Below are positions 8,566 through 15,971 of a stretch of DNA of 64,000 bases, one piece after another. The notes under the pieces are model-generated. The model was not told the DNA's origin, ran no database searches, and saw only the letters and a list, made by a program, of their open reading frames with translations. Numbering within the stretch: the stretch's first letter is position 1; the number at the start of each line of letters is the position of its first letter. The stretch covers positions 47,364-111,363 of the forward strand of contig CACZZB010000007.1 of NCBI GenBank assembly GCA_902785555.1. The letters are read 5' to 3'. The DNA is from an uncultured Ruminococcus sp. (GTDB lineage: Bacteria; Bacillota; Clostridia; Oscillospirales; Acutalibacteraceae). The position numbers were made by a program, and so were the translations under genes.

Positions 8566-9692
8566 CAAAAGAAACTTATATCAAAGCAATAAATCAAGTC
8601 ATATATCTTTCGGGCTGTGCTGTAAATGGTGTTGTGCCTGACTTGAATAAATTTCAGGATATTGACCTTGAAAATATCTATAAAGCTGCTCAAAAACATT
8701 CATTGACCGCTATTGTCGGCTATGCTCTTGAATCCGCCGGCATCTTCGATAAAAGATTTGTTCAGGCAAAAGCAAAGTCTATCCGTAAAATAACCGTTAT
8801 GGAGATAGACAAAGAAAAACTGTTTCAGCGGATGGAACAGGAAAAAATTCGATATGCACCCCTTAAAGGCATTATCATAAAAGAACTGTATCCCTCAATC
8901 GGTCTCAGGCAGATGTCGGATTTTGATATACTTTTCGATAGTAAATATTCCCAGAAAGTAAGGGATATAATGCTTGAACTCGGCTTTTCCTGTGAATCTT
9001 TCGGCAAACATAACCATGATGTATATTTCAAGCAGCCTGTAAGCAATTTTGAGATGCACGGCAGACTTTTCAATGATACTCACAAAAAAGAATTCCGTGA
9101 ATATTACCGTGATGTAGAAAAACGTCTGATAAAAGACGACTTAAACAGCTTCGGCTATCATTTCGGCAACAATGATCTGTATATATATCTGACCGCTCAT
9201 GAATACAAACATTATCATGGCAGCGGAACAGGGCTTCGCTCCCTTCTCGATACCTATGTGATATGGAAAAAACTTGGTGATGAACTTGATGAACCATATA
9301 TAATATCCGAAACAAAAAAACTTGGTATCGACACTTTTGAACAAAAAACAAGGCAGCTTGCTTTAAATCTTTTCGGCAACGGTCAACTTACAGATGAATA
9401 TCGTAAAATGTTCGATTACATTATCTTTTCAGGCACTTACGGCACTCTTAAAAACAACATTGAAAACTCTGTCAAAAATAACGGCGGCGGTAAAAAAGGC
9501 AAACTTAAATTTGTGACACAAAAACTGTTTTTACCAATGGATAATATAAAATCATATTATCCGTTTTACTACAAACACAAAATTCTCCTGCCTGTACTTT
9601 TCTTTTACAGACTCGGAAAAGCTGCTACCATAAAACGAAAAGATACAATAAATAAGCTTAAAATACTACGAAAAACCAATGATACAAAATAA
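8562..9692 (+). CDS. NTP_transf_5 family nucleotidyltransferase-like protein
   Basis: 376 aa from a TTG start at 8562 that overlaps the kinase stop codon (ATTTGA) and has AGGGAGAG upstream; an in-frame ATG at 8487 lies inside the kinase gene and lacks a ribosome site. The region IRYAPLKGIIIKELYPSIGL followed by RQMSDFDILFD carries the D-x-D motif of the nucleotidyltransferase fold, as in PF14907. Family members co-occur with HPr-kinase-like genes, and in lasso-peptide loci they are tied to further phosphorylation of the peptide. Translational coupling to the kinase suggests they act together. Confidence 0.78.
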   Translation: MTKETYIKAINQVIYLSGCAVNGVVPDLNKFQDIDLENIYKAAQKHSLTAIVGYALESAGIFDKRFVQAKAKSIRKITVMEIDKEKLFQRMEQEKIRYAPLKGIIIKELYPSIGLRQMSDFDILFDSKYSQKVRDIMLELGFSCESFGKHNHDVYFKQPVSNFEMHGRLFNDTHKKEFREYYRDVEKRLIKDDLNSFGYHFGNNDLYIYLTAHEYKHYHGSGTGLRSLLDTYVIWKKLGDELDEPYIISETKKLGIDTFEQKTRQLALNLFGNGQLTDEYRKMFDYIIFSGTYGTLKNNIENSVKNNGGGKKGKLKFVTQKLFLPMDNIKSYYPFYYKHKILLPVLFFYRLGKAATIKRKDTINKLKILRKTNDTK

Positions 9693-9697
9693 TTATA

Positions 9698-9735
9698 GCC
9701 CCCATATAGTTGTTCAATAAACTATGGGGGCTGTT
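9698..9735. terminator. Bidirectional terminator between the NTP_transf_5 gene and cotJC
   Basis: The stem AGCCCCCATA.G/CTATGGGGGCT is followed by TGTTTTG on the plus strand and preceded by an A-rich stretch. It serves the plus-strand gene ending at 9692 and possibly the convergent cotJC end at 9743. Confidence 0.85.
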
Positions 9736-9742
9736 TTGTATA

Positions 9743-10255
9743 TTATTTTTTCTTGTCAAATTCGGGATTAAAGGCATAGAAATTTTTACTGTCAAGTTTA
9801 TCTGTCAATATTCTTAAACTTTCTCCGAACCTTTGGTAATGAACTACCTCCCTTGCACGCAAAAATCTTATTGGATCTATTACATCAGGGTCATCGCAAA
9901 ATCTCAGAATATTATCATAAGTTGTTCTCGCCTTTTGCTCAGCCGCAAGGTCTTCATGCAAATCGGTAATAGGATCTCCTTTTACCTGCATAAATGCCGC
10001 CGTATAAGGAACTCCACTGCTTGATGACGGATATACACCTGTGGTATGGTCAACGAAATATGAATCAAATCCGGATTTTTTTATTTCATCCATTGTAAGA
10101 TTTTTAGTAAGCTGATAAACAATTGTTCCAATCATTTCAAGATGTGCAAGTTCTTCTGTTCCTATATCAGTCAAAACAGCCTTTATTTCGGGATACGGTA
10201 CGGAATATCTTTGACTTAAATATCTCAACGATGCACCTAACTCTCCGTCAGGTCC
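9743..10255 (-). pseudogene. cotJC: cotJC, 3' part (codons ~32-200), separated from its start by the prophage
   Basis: From the GG-PDGELGASLRYLSQRY segment to the stop, this is the manganese-catalase-like spore coat protein CotJC. It includes LTDIGTEELAHLEMIGTIVY (a metal-ligand helix), GVPYTAAFMQVKGDP, DLHEDLAAEQKARTTYDNIL and the second ligand helix REVVHYQRFGESL. The frame stays open to an ATG at 10324, but those first ~24 codons lie in phage DNA and do not resemble CotJC. The true N-terminus is at 48400-48519 on the same strand. Joining at the GGAGG core gives a ~200-aa protein, the normal size. CotJC is a coat component made in the mother cell. Confidence 0.93.
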
Positions 10256-10277
10256 TCCATACTCCAAAAAGATATAC
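10240..10277 (-). other. Left attachment junction (cotJC 3' half joined to phage arm)
   Basis: The core CCTCC is at 10254-10258. Host cotJC lies to its left. To the right the phage arm AAAAAGATATAC (10266-10277) lies 11 bp beyond the central CC (10254-10255). The integrase stop codon is at 10281-10283, immediately next to the site, as is typical of serine integrases. Confidence 0.88.
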
Positions 10278-10280
10278 TTT

Positions 10281-11675
10281 TCAGATATAGAAAAATATCT
10301 CGACATCACACTTTGAACGGTCAAAAATGATACGCCTGATAAATGATTTCAGCATGGTATTCTTTGTTTCCTCGGGCATGGCAGGCGATTTCATCAACGG
10401 CATGAATTCTATTGCCTTTTTATGAAATTCCTGTATAAGTACCTGCTTATCGTCAATTTCTGACTGCTGTGCATGGAGTTTTTCTTCAAGTTCGGATATC
10501 TTATTCCTTACACTGTCACGGCTCTGCCTATATTCCTCAAGAGTGTAAACACCGTTTTCATAAGCGTCTTTGATACGTTCCAATTTCTTTTCTTCTCTCG
10601 ATATCAGCAGAGGGATATTTTCATCCGATTTTTTCTCGGATGTGAATTCCATATTGAATTCAGAATTTTCTATGCACCTGTCGATAGTTTCTATGACAAG
10701 AGCATTTATTTTTTTCAGGCTGATGCTGTGCGACTCATTGCATTTGCCATGAGCATACGCATAGCACTGCAAAGATGTATGATTCACTGCCATACACAAT
10801 GTCGCTCCGCACGCTGAACATCTGACCAATCCCTGCAACATGAAAGGCTCTTTTGCCGAACCCTCCCGCATATATCTGACAGTATTTTTATTCAATCTTT
10901 TCTGCACCTCGTCAAATATTTCCTGTGAAATTATCGGCTCATGTGTACCGTCTATGATAAGCGTATCTTTATTATCCTTGCGGTGATTTGCCTTTCCTGT
11001 CGGTGTCCAGCGAATTTTACCGATATATACGGGATTTTTCAGCATATATCTTATAGTCCTGTTCTCAAACTTATTTCCACGTCTTGTACGATAGCCGTTT
11101 TCATTGAGTTCCCTTGCAATAGTGACAAGTCCTTTGCCGTCAAGAAAATCCGCAAATATATTCTTAACAACAGGGGCTGTTTCAGGATTGGGAACATACT
11201 TTCCGTCAATAATATCATATCCGAATGACGGTATTGTAACCGCCTCTCCCCTATTCGCTTTCTCATTCATGCCACGCCTGACTTCTTCACCGAGATTTAT
11301 CGAATAATACTCGTCCATAGCTTCTATCATGGCTTCCATGATGACCGACATTATAACGTCAATACCGCACTGTTTTCGGAGCATGGATTTATAGACAATG
11401 CTGTCCTCACGGTTTCGGGCGAAACGGCTGAATTTCCATAGAAGAATAGCGTCAAAAGGTTTGGGCTTTGTTTTGGCAATGCCAATCATTTTGTTAAAAG
11501 CAGGTCTTTTGGCGGTAGTTCTGCCCGATATTCCCTCGTCAATGAAGATGTATTCGCTTGGAAGAATATAACCGTTTTTCTTGGCGTATTCCTGTATTTT
11601 TTCAAGCTGAGAGCTTGGAGAATATTCTATTTGGTCGTCAGTCGATACTCTTATATATGCCGCTGCTGTTTTCAT
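10281..11675 (-). CDS. int: Large serine recombinase (phage integrase)
   Basis: 464 aa. The N-terminal resolvase domain begins MKTAAAYIRVSTDDQ, with the catalytic Ser in YIRVS. It continues with FIDEGISGRTTAKRPAFN and LLWKFSRFARNREDS. The recombinase domain follows (GFGYDI-like PSFGYDIIDG, LNENGYRTRRG). A zinc ribbon comes next (VRCSACGATLCMAVN ... CYAYAHGKCNES), then a coiled-coil stretch (EEKKLERIKDAYENGVYTLE). Compared with relatives, the segment CGIDVIMSVIMEAMIEAMDE lacks about ten residues that normally sit between the DVIS strand and the MEAMIEAM helix, so activity is uncertain. It should recombine attP with attB in cotJC. Start ATG at 11675 with AGGAGTG. Confidence 0.93.
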   Translation of the reverse strand: MKTAAAYIRVSTDDQIEYSPSSQLEKIQEYAKKNGYILPSEYIFIDEGISGRTTAKRPAFNKMIGIAKTKPKPFDAILLWKFSRFARNREDSIVYKSMLRKQCGIDVIMSVIMEAMIEAMDEYYSINLGEEVRRGMNEKANRGEAVTIPSFGYDIIDGKYVPNPETAPVVKNIFADFLDGKGLVTIARELNENGYRTRRGNKFENRTIRYMLKNPVYIGKIRWTPTGKANHRKDNKDTLIIDGTHEPIISQEIFDEVQKRLNKNTVRYMREGSAKEPFMLQGLVRCSACGATLCMAVNHTSLQCYAYAHGKCNESHSISLKKINALVIETIDRCIENSEFNMEFTSEKKSDENIPLLISREEKKLERIKDAYENGVYTLEEYRQSRDSVRNKISELEEKLHAQQSEIDDKQVLIQEFHKKAIEFMPLMKSPAMPEETKNTMLKSFIRRIIFDRSKCDVEIFFYI

Positions 11676-11728
11676 AAAATCACTCCTTTTGTAAATATAT
11701 TCCCTGTCGGTAGCCGGCAGGGAATTTT
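11665..11728. repeat. int 5' end and leader hairpin, copy 1
   Basis: The stretch from the int start codon region through TCACTCCTTTTGTAAATATA to the hairpin (CCCTG..CAGGG) and T run is repeated in diverged form at 12708-12778. On the plus strand the hairpin plus T7 also looks like a terminator. Confidence 0.75.
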
Positions 11729-11768
11729 TTTGTTTACATACATTTTCCTAACATATCCGTTTGAGAAT

Positions 11769-12473
11769 TTAAGTGATATTACAAAGTTTATCTCTGCTGT
11801 TGTTGCCAATTTGACCTGTCCTCGTAATCTTTCCGTCAATATGTAAATTCAAACTGTCTTTAATTGGATGGCGAAGAGGATCTAATATAAAATCAATACC
11901 CTCTCTTCTGGCATATTTTGCAGCAGGAACAAAATCGCTGTCACCGGCAATCAAAACGATTTGATTAACAAGTCTCTTGAAAGCTAATGATGCTATATCA
12001 AGACCAATACGCATATCAACACCTTTTTGCTGAATATCCAAAATCAAGTCACTTTCAGTTATATCGGTTACAACTAAATCGCCTTTCAAAAGTTTTTTGG
12101 TTATTTCGGGTTTAAGGTTATAACTTGCATTGCTATCAGATAATTCACCCATACGAAGAGCAACTTTTCGTTGTTCCGAAAGTGCCTTGAAAAAGTCGTT
12201 CGTCCAAGTATATTGAGGAGTTTTTCCAAGATTGACACTTCTTTGTGTTATTGGATTGTAAATCGTTTTTTTAGATGGCTCGCAATCGTAATAGAATATA
12301 CGATATAACCTTTTTTCCTCTCCTGGAAAATCGGGCTGTAAATGTCTGAAACAATACGTTATCAATTCTTCTGCTCTTTCCTGTGGTGTTTTTTCTCCAA
12401 ATAATTTTTTTGCTTGCTTTCGGTAAAAGCCACCATCAACTAATATTGCAGTTATTGTATCCAATTTTATCAC
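11769..12473 (-). CDS. NYN-domain (PIN-like, LabA/DUF88) protein
   Basis: 234 aa. The N-terminal LDTITAILVDGGFYRKQ gives the first acidic strand, and VLIAGDSDFVPAAKYARREG is the hallmark second motif of NYN ribonuclease-like domains. KGVDMRIGLDIASL supplies another acidic residue. Such domains cleave RNA or act in phage and plasmid conflict systems. It lies alone between two copies of the integrase leader and behind its own hairpin and palindromic operator-like site, so it looks like an inserted accessory gene. ATG/ATT-rich start; no clear partner antitoxin is seen. Confidence 0.8.
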   Translation of the reverse strand: MIKLDTITAILVDGGFYRKQAKKLFGEKTPQERAEELITYCFRHLQPDFPGEEKRLYRIFYYDCEPSKKTIYNPITQRSVNLGKTPQYTWTNDFFKALSEQRKVALRMGELSDSNASYNLKPEITKKLLKGDLVVTDITESDLILDIQQKGVDMRIGLDIASLAFKRLVNQIVLIAGDSDFVPAAKYARREGIDFILDPLRHPIKDSLNLHIDGKITRTGQIGNNSRDKLCNIT

Positions 12474-12483
12474 ATTCCCTTAC

Positions 12484-12542
12484 AAAAAAATAAAAACCTT
12501 GACATCGTAACTTCCCGTATGGTGGGAGAACTACTGTCAAGG
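12484..12542 (-). terminator. Leader hairpin with T run ahead of the NYN gene (attenuator-like)
   Basis: CCTTGACA (12497-12504) pairs perfectly with TGTCAAGG (12535-12542). An inner stem, CTCCC/GGGAAG-like, lies within the loop. On the minus strand the structure is followed by TTTTTATTTTTTT, 11 nt before the NYN start codon. It therefore resembles a terminator inside the leader of that gene. Confidence 0.6.
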
Positions 12543-12561
12543 CTTGGTTAAACAATATAAG

Positions 12562-12576
12562 AGTAGTTAAACTACT
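12562..12576. promoter_or_regulatory. 15-bp palindrome, operator-like
   Basis: AGTAGTT (12562-12568) and AACTACT (12570-12576) are perfect inverted arms around one base. They lie upstream of the leader hairpin and NYN gene on the minus strand, a fitting position for a repressor site. Confidence 0.4.
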
Positions 12577-12707
12577 AATATATATTATGCACCTTTAACA
12601 GCAAAAATCAATCATATTTTCAAAATTGTAACTATTTTTATACATATTGTTTAAAAAATATAACAATAATTACATAAAATAAGTCACTTTTTATATCATT
12701 TCCCATG

Positions 12708-12778
12708 CTGTTTTCACAAAATCACTCCTTGTATAAATATATTCCCTGTCGTTTCAAAAAAATCGACAGGAATTTTTT
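12708..12778. repeat. int 5' end and leader hairpin, diverged copy 2
   Basis: On the minus strand it would encode V-K-T-A then diverge to a stop, matching the first codons of the integrase (M-K-T-A). The shared ACTCCTT...AAATATATTCCCTGTCG leader and a TGTCG/CGACAG hairpin with a T run follow. This is a remnant, not a gene. Confidence 0.7.
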
Positions 12779-12834
12779 TGCCTATTCCATTATACCACTT
12801 CCCGTTACTCAGCGAAAGAGTAATGGGGATTTTT

Positions 12835-14205
12835 TTATTGATTCAAAGATAAAGATTGATTATACTGTTCAGCCAAAGCTGTCATTTTAAATTCAGCAGA
12901 TGGTTCTATTTGATGAACAATGTGTTCTATCTCATTGATATCAACAGCGAAGAATTCTTTACGTTTGTTAATCTTATTAACACGCTTACTATCTAAAATC
13001 TTGTGCATACGGTTTTCAAGTTCAACTGCATTTGAAGAAAATATAAAGCTATGTACATCAAACGGGAAAGGTACACTTGCATTTCCCAGTTCATCAATTC
13101 TGTCTTGAGGTTCATCACGTCTGGTCATGCCGACTTTGAATACATTTTTACCGAAAGAACCGATATTACTGATGATATAGACATATCCAGCCTGACCGTT
13201 TTGCAGATTGATAATTTTTTCCTTGCGTTCATCAATTTTATTAAGCTGTTCTGTGAGTTCCTGCAAACGCTTTTTAAGGGCCTCGACTTCATTTTGATTT
13301 GAAGTTGAAATAGCTATTTTAACATTTTCGATTTCGTTTTTATATTTATTTTCTTCTTTTTCAAGTTTTTTCTGTTGCTGTTCAAGAGCCTTGCGTTCCT
13401 CTACCTCCTGACGCATCTGTTCTTTTAATGCACGCTGTTCTTCTTTGATTTTTTCCTTTTGGGTGTAGTACTCATATTCAATGTCAATAGCCTCTAAATA
13501 TAAAATTTCAATTTCAGATATGAATTTTTTGACCGTTGGTGCTATGCTCTGATTCCCGTTAGAGGATATTGCATAATATTTTTGAGTAATTTCTTTAATT
13601 TTGGACTTTGCTTTGTCAACAGTACCGAATTTAAGATTTATAAGAACATTCTGCAATTCAGCTTCCAAACCAATAACCATTAACTGATATATAGCCTGAT
13701 TGCTTTTTGTGGTATATCTTTCTTCATATTTTTGAATAACCTTTTTGATATTGGTTTTATTTGCACTTACAAGCTTACGGAGAGCCGGAACATCAAGACA
13801 ATTAAGGTGCATATCGGAAATATGAGTCATCAAAGAAGCTGCATTAATTATAAGTTTAGGAGCATCAGCGGCATTTGTATTATCAGCTTTCATAGCTTTT
13901 TGGGCAGCTTTCAGTGCAGTGTCAGAGGTTTTTATTTTTAGCTGTAATTCCTGCAAATCTTTGTTCAAAGTTTCCTTTTGATTGACCAAATTGGATATTT
14001 CATTTTTTAAATTATTGAGAGTTTCACCGCTGATTGTTTTTGACAGGTCGTGATAAGACGCACTCAAAGTATTGTATTTTCGATTAGATGAATCCACTTC
14101 ATTACGAAGATTAACATTTGCCGCTGTCAATTCTTCAACTCTCTTTTTCAGTTCTTCATTTTCAGACTTTATCTGACCGACTTTTAAAAAATCAAATATT
14201 CCCAT
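12835..14205 (-). CDS. DUF4041-type coiled-coil protein with T5orf172 (GIY-YIG-like) C-terminus
   Basis: 456 aa from ATG 14205 (MGIFDFLKVGQ). GAAAGG lies 9-14 nt upstream; a TTG three codons earlier overlaps that site and is less likely. The first ~110 residues are a heptad-rich coiled coil. The middle is alpha-helical (DUF4041-like), and another coiled coil covers about residues 255-335. The C-terminus has GYVYIISNIGSFGKNVFKVG followed by MTRRDEPQDRIDELGNASVP, the T5orf172/GIY-YIG signature (Y-V-Y-I, K-V-G-M-T-R). In phages and hosts such proteins are linked to nuclease or superinfection functions. It is part of the minus-strand lysogeny block, so it is probably expressed in the lysogen. Confidence 0.78.
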   Translation of the reverse strand: MGIFDFLKVGQIKSENEELKKRVEELTAANVNLRNEVDSSNRKYNTLSASYHDLSKTISGETLNNLKNEISNLVNQKETLNKDLQELQLKIKTSDTALKAAQKAMKADNTNAADAPKLIINAASLMTHISDMHLNCLDVPALRKLVSANKTNIKKVIQKYEERYTTKSNQAIYQLMVIGLEAELQNVLINLKFGTVDKAKSKIKEITQKYYAISSNGNQSIAPTVKKFISEIEILYLEAIDIEYEYYTQKEKIKEEQRALKEQMRQEVEERKALEQQQKKLEKEENKYKNEIENVKIAISTSNQNEVEALKKRLQELTEQLNKIDERKEKIINLQNGQAGYVYIISNIGSFGKNVFKVGMTRRDEPQDRIDELGNASVPFPFDVHSFIFSSNAVELENRMHKILDSKRVNKINKRKEFFAVDINEIEHIVHQIEPSAEFKMTALAEQYNQSLSLNQ

Positions 14206-14226
14206 TTTTATCAACCTTTCATGTTT

Positions 14227-15150
14227 TTATTTCTTTATCAGCAAACCGTTACCGTCAGTGAATTGACCTTTGGCTATTTTAACAATATCAGAAATCCAGC
14301 CAATGTAAAGCAGTCCTACTGTAAATATATATAAAACACCCGAAGCATTTTTTCCGACATAAAATCTGTGTATCCCTATATATCCCAAGAATATTGCAAG
14401 TATAAGCGTTATCCATTTGCTTTTATTGCTTATTCCTGTCCTTTGACAACTATGATTATTAGTGTGAATATTTCTGTTATTATTGACATCTTGAATATCA
14501 CATTGAATAACAAGCGGTTTGGCAATTATTTTCATAGTTGATATTGCTTTTGTCGGATATTCAAGTTTTGAATGGCAATAAGGACAAAAACCGCTTCCGT
14601 TATTCACTTCGGCTTTACAGTTCTTGCACTGTACAGTAATAGTTTCATTTTCATTTGGTTTGAAAGTGGCTGATTTATAGTTTGTTTCTATATAATCAAT
14701 ATTTTCACTATTCATAAGATTATAGTACGTCTGCAAGCTCTGATAAAATTTTTCATATTTGTTGAGCTTTCCTTTATCTGTTTTCATATTGTCAGCCTGT
14801 TTTTTTGTATCACTGAAATATCTTGATAAAAAGATAAGAGTTTGTTCCTGTTTAGATGCCTGTAATTTATCAAGTTCAGAAGAAGGTTTGTTTCTTTTGA
14901 ATTTTATGTAAGGTTCAAATAAAGACAGAATACCCAAATTTTCTTCAATAAGTTCATAGCGTGAAAAGAAAACGTCAGGTTTTACGGTATTATTAACAAG
15001 CTGTACGCTTTCATTGACAATAGTTAAATATCTTTGTGCCTGAGGATAAGCCATTTTTAGAAGTTGCTGTTCAGAATAAACAAGTTTATTTGGTGGATTA
15101 TCCACGACCATTCTTTGCAGAGTAAGAAGCTCTTTTGAATTAAAGCTCAT
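14227..15150 (-). CDS. Zinc-ribbon and TM2-domain membrane protein
   Basis: 307 aa from ATG 15150 (MSFNSKELLTLQRM), 6 nt after AAAAGGTG. Residues ~170-195 carry the ribbon VQCKNCKAEVNNGSGFCPYC. The C-terminus is a TM2 domain, WITLILAIFLGYIGIHRFYV followed by GKNASGVLYIFTVGLLYIGW and ISDIVKIAKGQF, with two membrane helices and a DRF-like turn (HRF). The N-terminal part is helical and unrecognised. TM2 proteins are common membrane anchors. Encoded in the block with the CI-like repressor, so it may be a lysogenic conversion or superinfection-exclusion factor (inference). Confidence 0.75.
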   Translation of the reverse strand: MSFNSKELLTLQRMVVDNPPNKLVYSEQQLLKMAYPQAQRYLTIVNESVQLVNNTVKPDVFFSRYELIEENLGILSLFEPYIKFKRNKPSSELDKLQASKQEQTLIFLSRYFSDTKKQADNMKTDKGKLNKYEKFYQSLQTYYNLMNSENIDYIETNYKSATFKPNENETITVQCKNCKAEVNNGSGFCPYCHSKLEYPTKAISTMKIIAKPLVIQCDIQDVNNNRNIHTNNHSCQRTGISNKSKWITLILAIFLGYIGIHRFYVGKNASGVLYIFTVGLLYIGWISDIVKIAKGQFTDGNGLLIKK

Positions 15151-15163
15151 TTTCATCACCTTT

Positions 15164-15538
15164 TCATTTCTTATTTTTAACATACTGCATGACATCAACC
15201 TTGTCGTCAAAGTCAAGTTGCTCAAACTTCTGTATAAACTGCTCCGTCAGTGTATCCTTTTTATTATCAGCGGCATTGACACTTATACTGTTGTTGCCTG
15301 TAAGGCTTGTTTGTTTGTTATCTGTTACACTTATGCTTGTTTCACGAGGATTATCTGTCCTACCAAGCAAATAGTCAGCAGATACATCAAAATAATCTGC
15401 TATTTTTCTCAAAGATTCAGGATTTATATTCCCTTTTTTCCAAGTTGACAAGTTACCTTTACTTCCTGTAATTTCTACACACAATTTTGTGATAGAAATA
15501 TTATTTTTTTGACAAAGACTTTCTAATCTTTCATACAT
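15164..15538 (-). CDS. CI-like XRE-family prophage repressor
   Basis: About 124 aa. The N-terminal HTH_3 domain (RLESLCQKNNISITKLCVEI through LSTWKKGNINPESLRKIADY and FDVSADYLLGR) is a standard XRE repressor fold. The C-terminal half is Ser/Thr/Asn-rich and has no LexA-type protease motif. ATG 15538 is chosen over the GTG at 15547, which abuts AAAGGA. It is divergent from the early operon and adjacent to two similar 18-bp palindromic sites, as expected for the lysogeny switch. Confidence 0.85.
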   Translation of the reverse strand: MYERLESLCQKNNISITKLCVEITGSKGNLSTWKKGNINPESLRKIADYFDVSADYLLGRTDNPRETSISVTDNKQTSLTGNNSISVNAADNKKDTLTEQFIQKFEQLDFDDKVDVMQYVKNKK

Positions 15539-15602
15539 AAGATTCACATCCTTTTGTAAAATATGAACATAAAAAATATATATTTTTTGTGATTTTAAAC
15601 AA

Positions 15603-15620
15603 AGTGCGAAAAACCGAACT
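15603..15620. promoter_or_regulatory. Operator-like site 1 in the lysogeny switch
   Basis: AGTGCGAAAAACCGAACT, an 18-bp imperfect palindrome whose ends match the second site (31 bp centre to centre). It lies between the divergent repressor gene and early promoter. Confidence 0.5.
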
Positions 15621-15627
15621 TAAAAGA

Positions 15628-15656
15628 TTGACAAGTGCAGTATTTTGCACTATAAT
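15628..15656 (+). promoter_or_regulatory. Consensus early lytic promoter (PR) with overlapping operator
   Basis: TTGACA (15628-15633), 17-bp spacer, TATAAT (15651-15656): a perfect sigma-A promoter pointing right. The spacer is filled by an 18-bp palindrome, AGTGCAGTATTTTGCACT (15634-15651), the second operator-like site. The transcript would start near 15663, 15 bp before the mini-CRISPR array, and run on into the cro-like gene. Confidence 0.85.
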
Positions 15657-15677
15657 ATAACCATGCTATTTATATAG

Positions 15678-15845
15678 CGGCGAGACCCCTATGGGGTGTG
15701 GGAGTTGCAATGCGTGGACGAGTGACAGAAGTTATTTTAATCACGTTTCCGTCCCCTATGGGGAATGGATGTTGCAACCGGACGTTCCACCCGAAACGGA
15801 AGAATGCCAAAATTTTTGTCCCCTACGGGAAACAGCGAGCTTGGT
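15678..15845. CRISPR. Phage mini-CRISPR array: three repeats, two 33-nt spacers
   Basis: Repeats of ~34 nt start at 15678, 15745 and 15812, exactly 67 bp apart. The middle copy is taken as complete: it begins GTTTCCGT, has the hairpin TCCCCTATGGGGA, and ends ATGGATGTTGCAAC. The first copy keeps CCCCTATGGGG and GTTGCAAT but has a diverged left end. The third keeps TTT..GTCCCCTA.GGG but has a diverged right end. Spacer 1 (15712-15744) matches the prophage's own portal gene at 29527-29559 in 28 of 33 positions. Spacer 2 (15779-15811) matches its tail gene at 42335-42367 in 27 of 33. The differences are almost all synonymous, so the spacers probably derive from related phages. No cas genes are present; processing would depend on the host. 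The orientation is not settled. Confidence 0.87.
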
Positions 15846-15878
15846 ACACTCGTAGTCGTTTATGTTCCTGATGAAAAA

Positions 15879-15924
15879 AGTATATGATTGTAGTTATAAT
15901 TCTGTCTTACTATAATCGTATACT
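15879..15924 (+). terminator. AT-rich 16-bp inverted repeat after the array
   Basis: AGTATATGATTGTAGT and its near-perfect inverse ACTATAATCGTATACT (14 of 16 paired) surround a 14-nt loop and are followed by ATTTTTC. It may end or attenuate the array transcript before the cro-like gene, or be a protein-binding site. Confidence 0.4.
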
Positions 15925-15971
15925 ATTTTTCAGCAAATGTCAATAAGTTTTCTTATATTTCACAAAAGGGG

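Noticed and set aside
10254..10258. tRNA gene as integration site
   Set aside because: The junctions fall inside cotJC and no cloverleaf sequence is present at either end.
10256..10324. In-frame ATG giving the cotJC 3' half a new N-terminus
   Set aside because: The added codons lie in the integrase 3' end and attachment arm and do not resemble CotJC; no ribosome site. The real start is at 48519.
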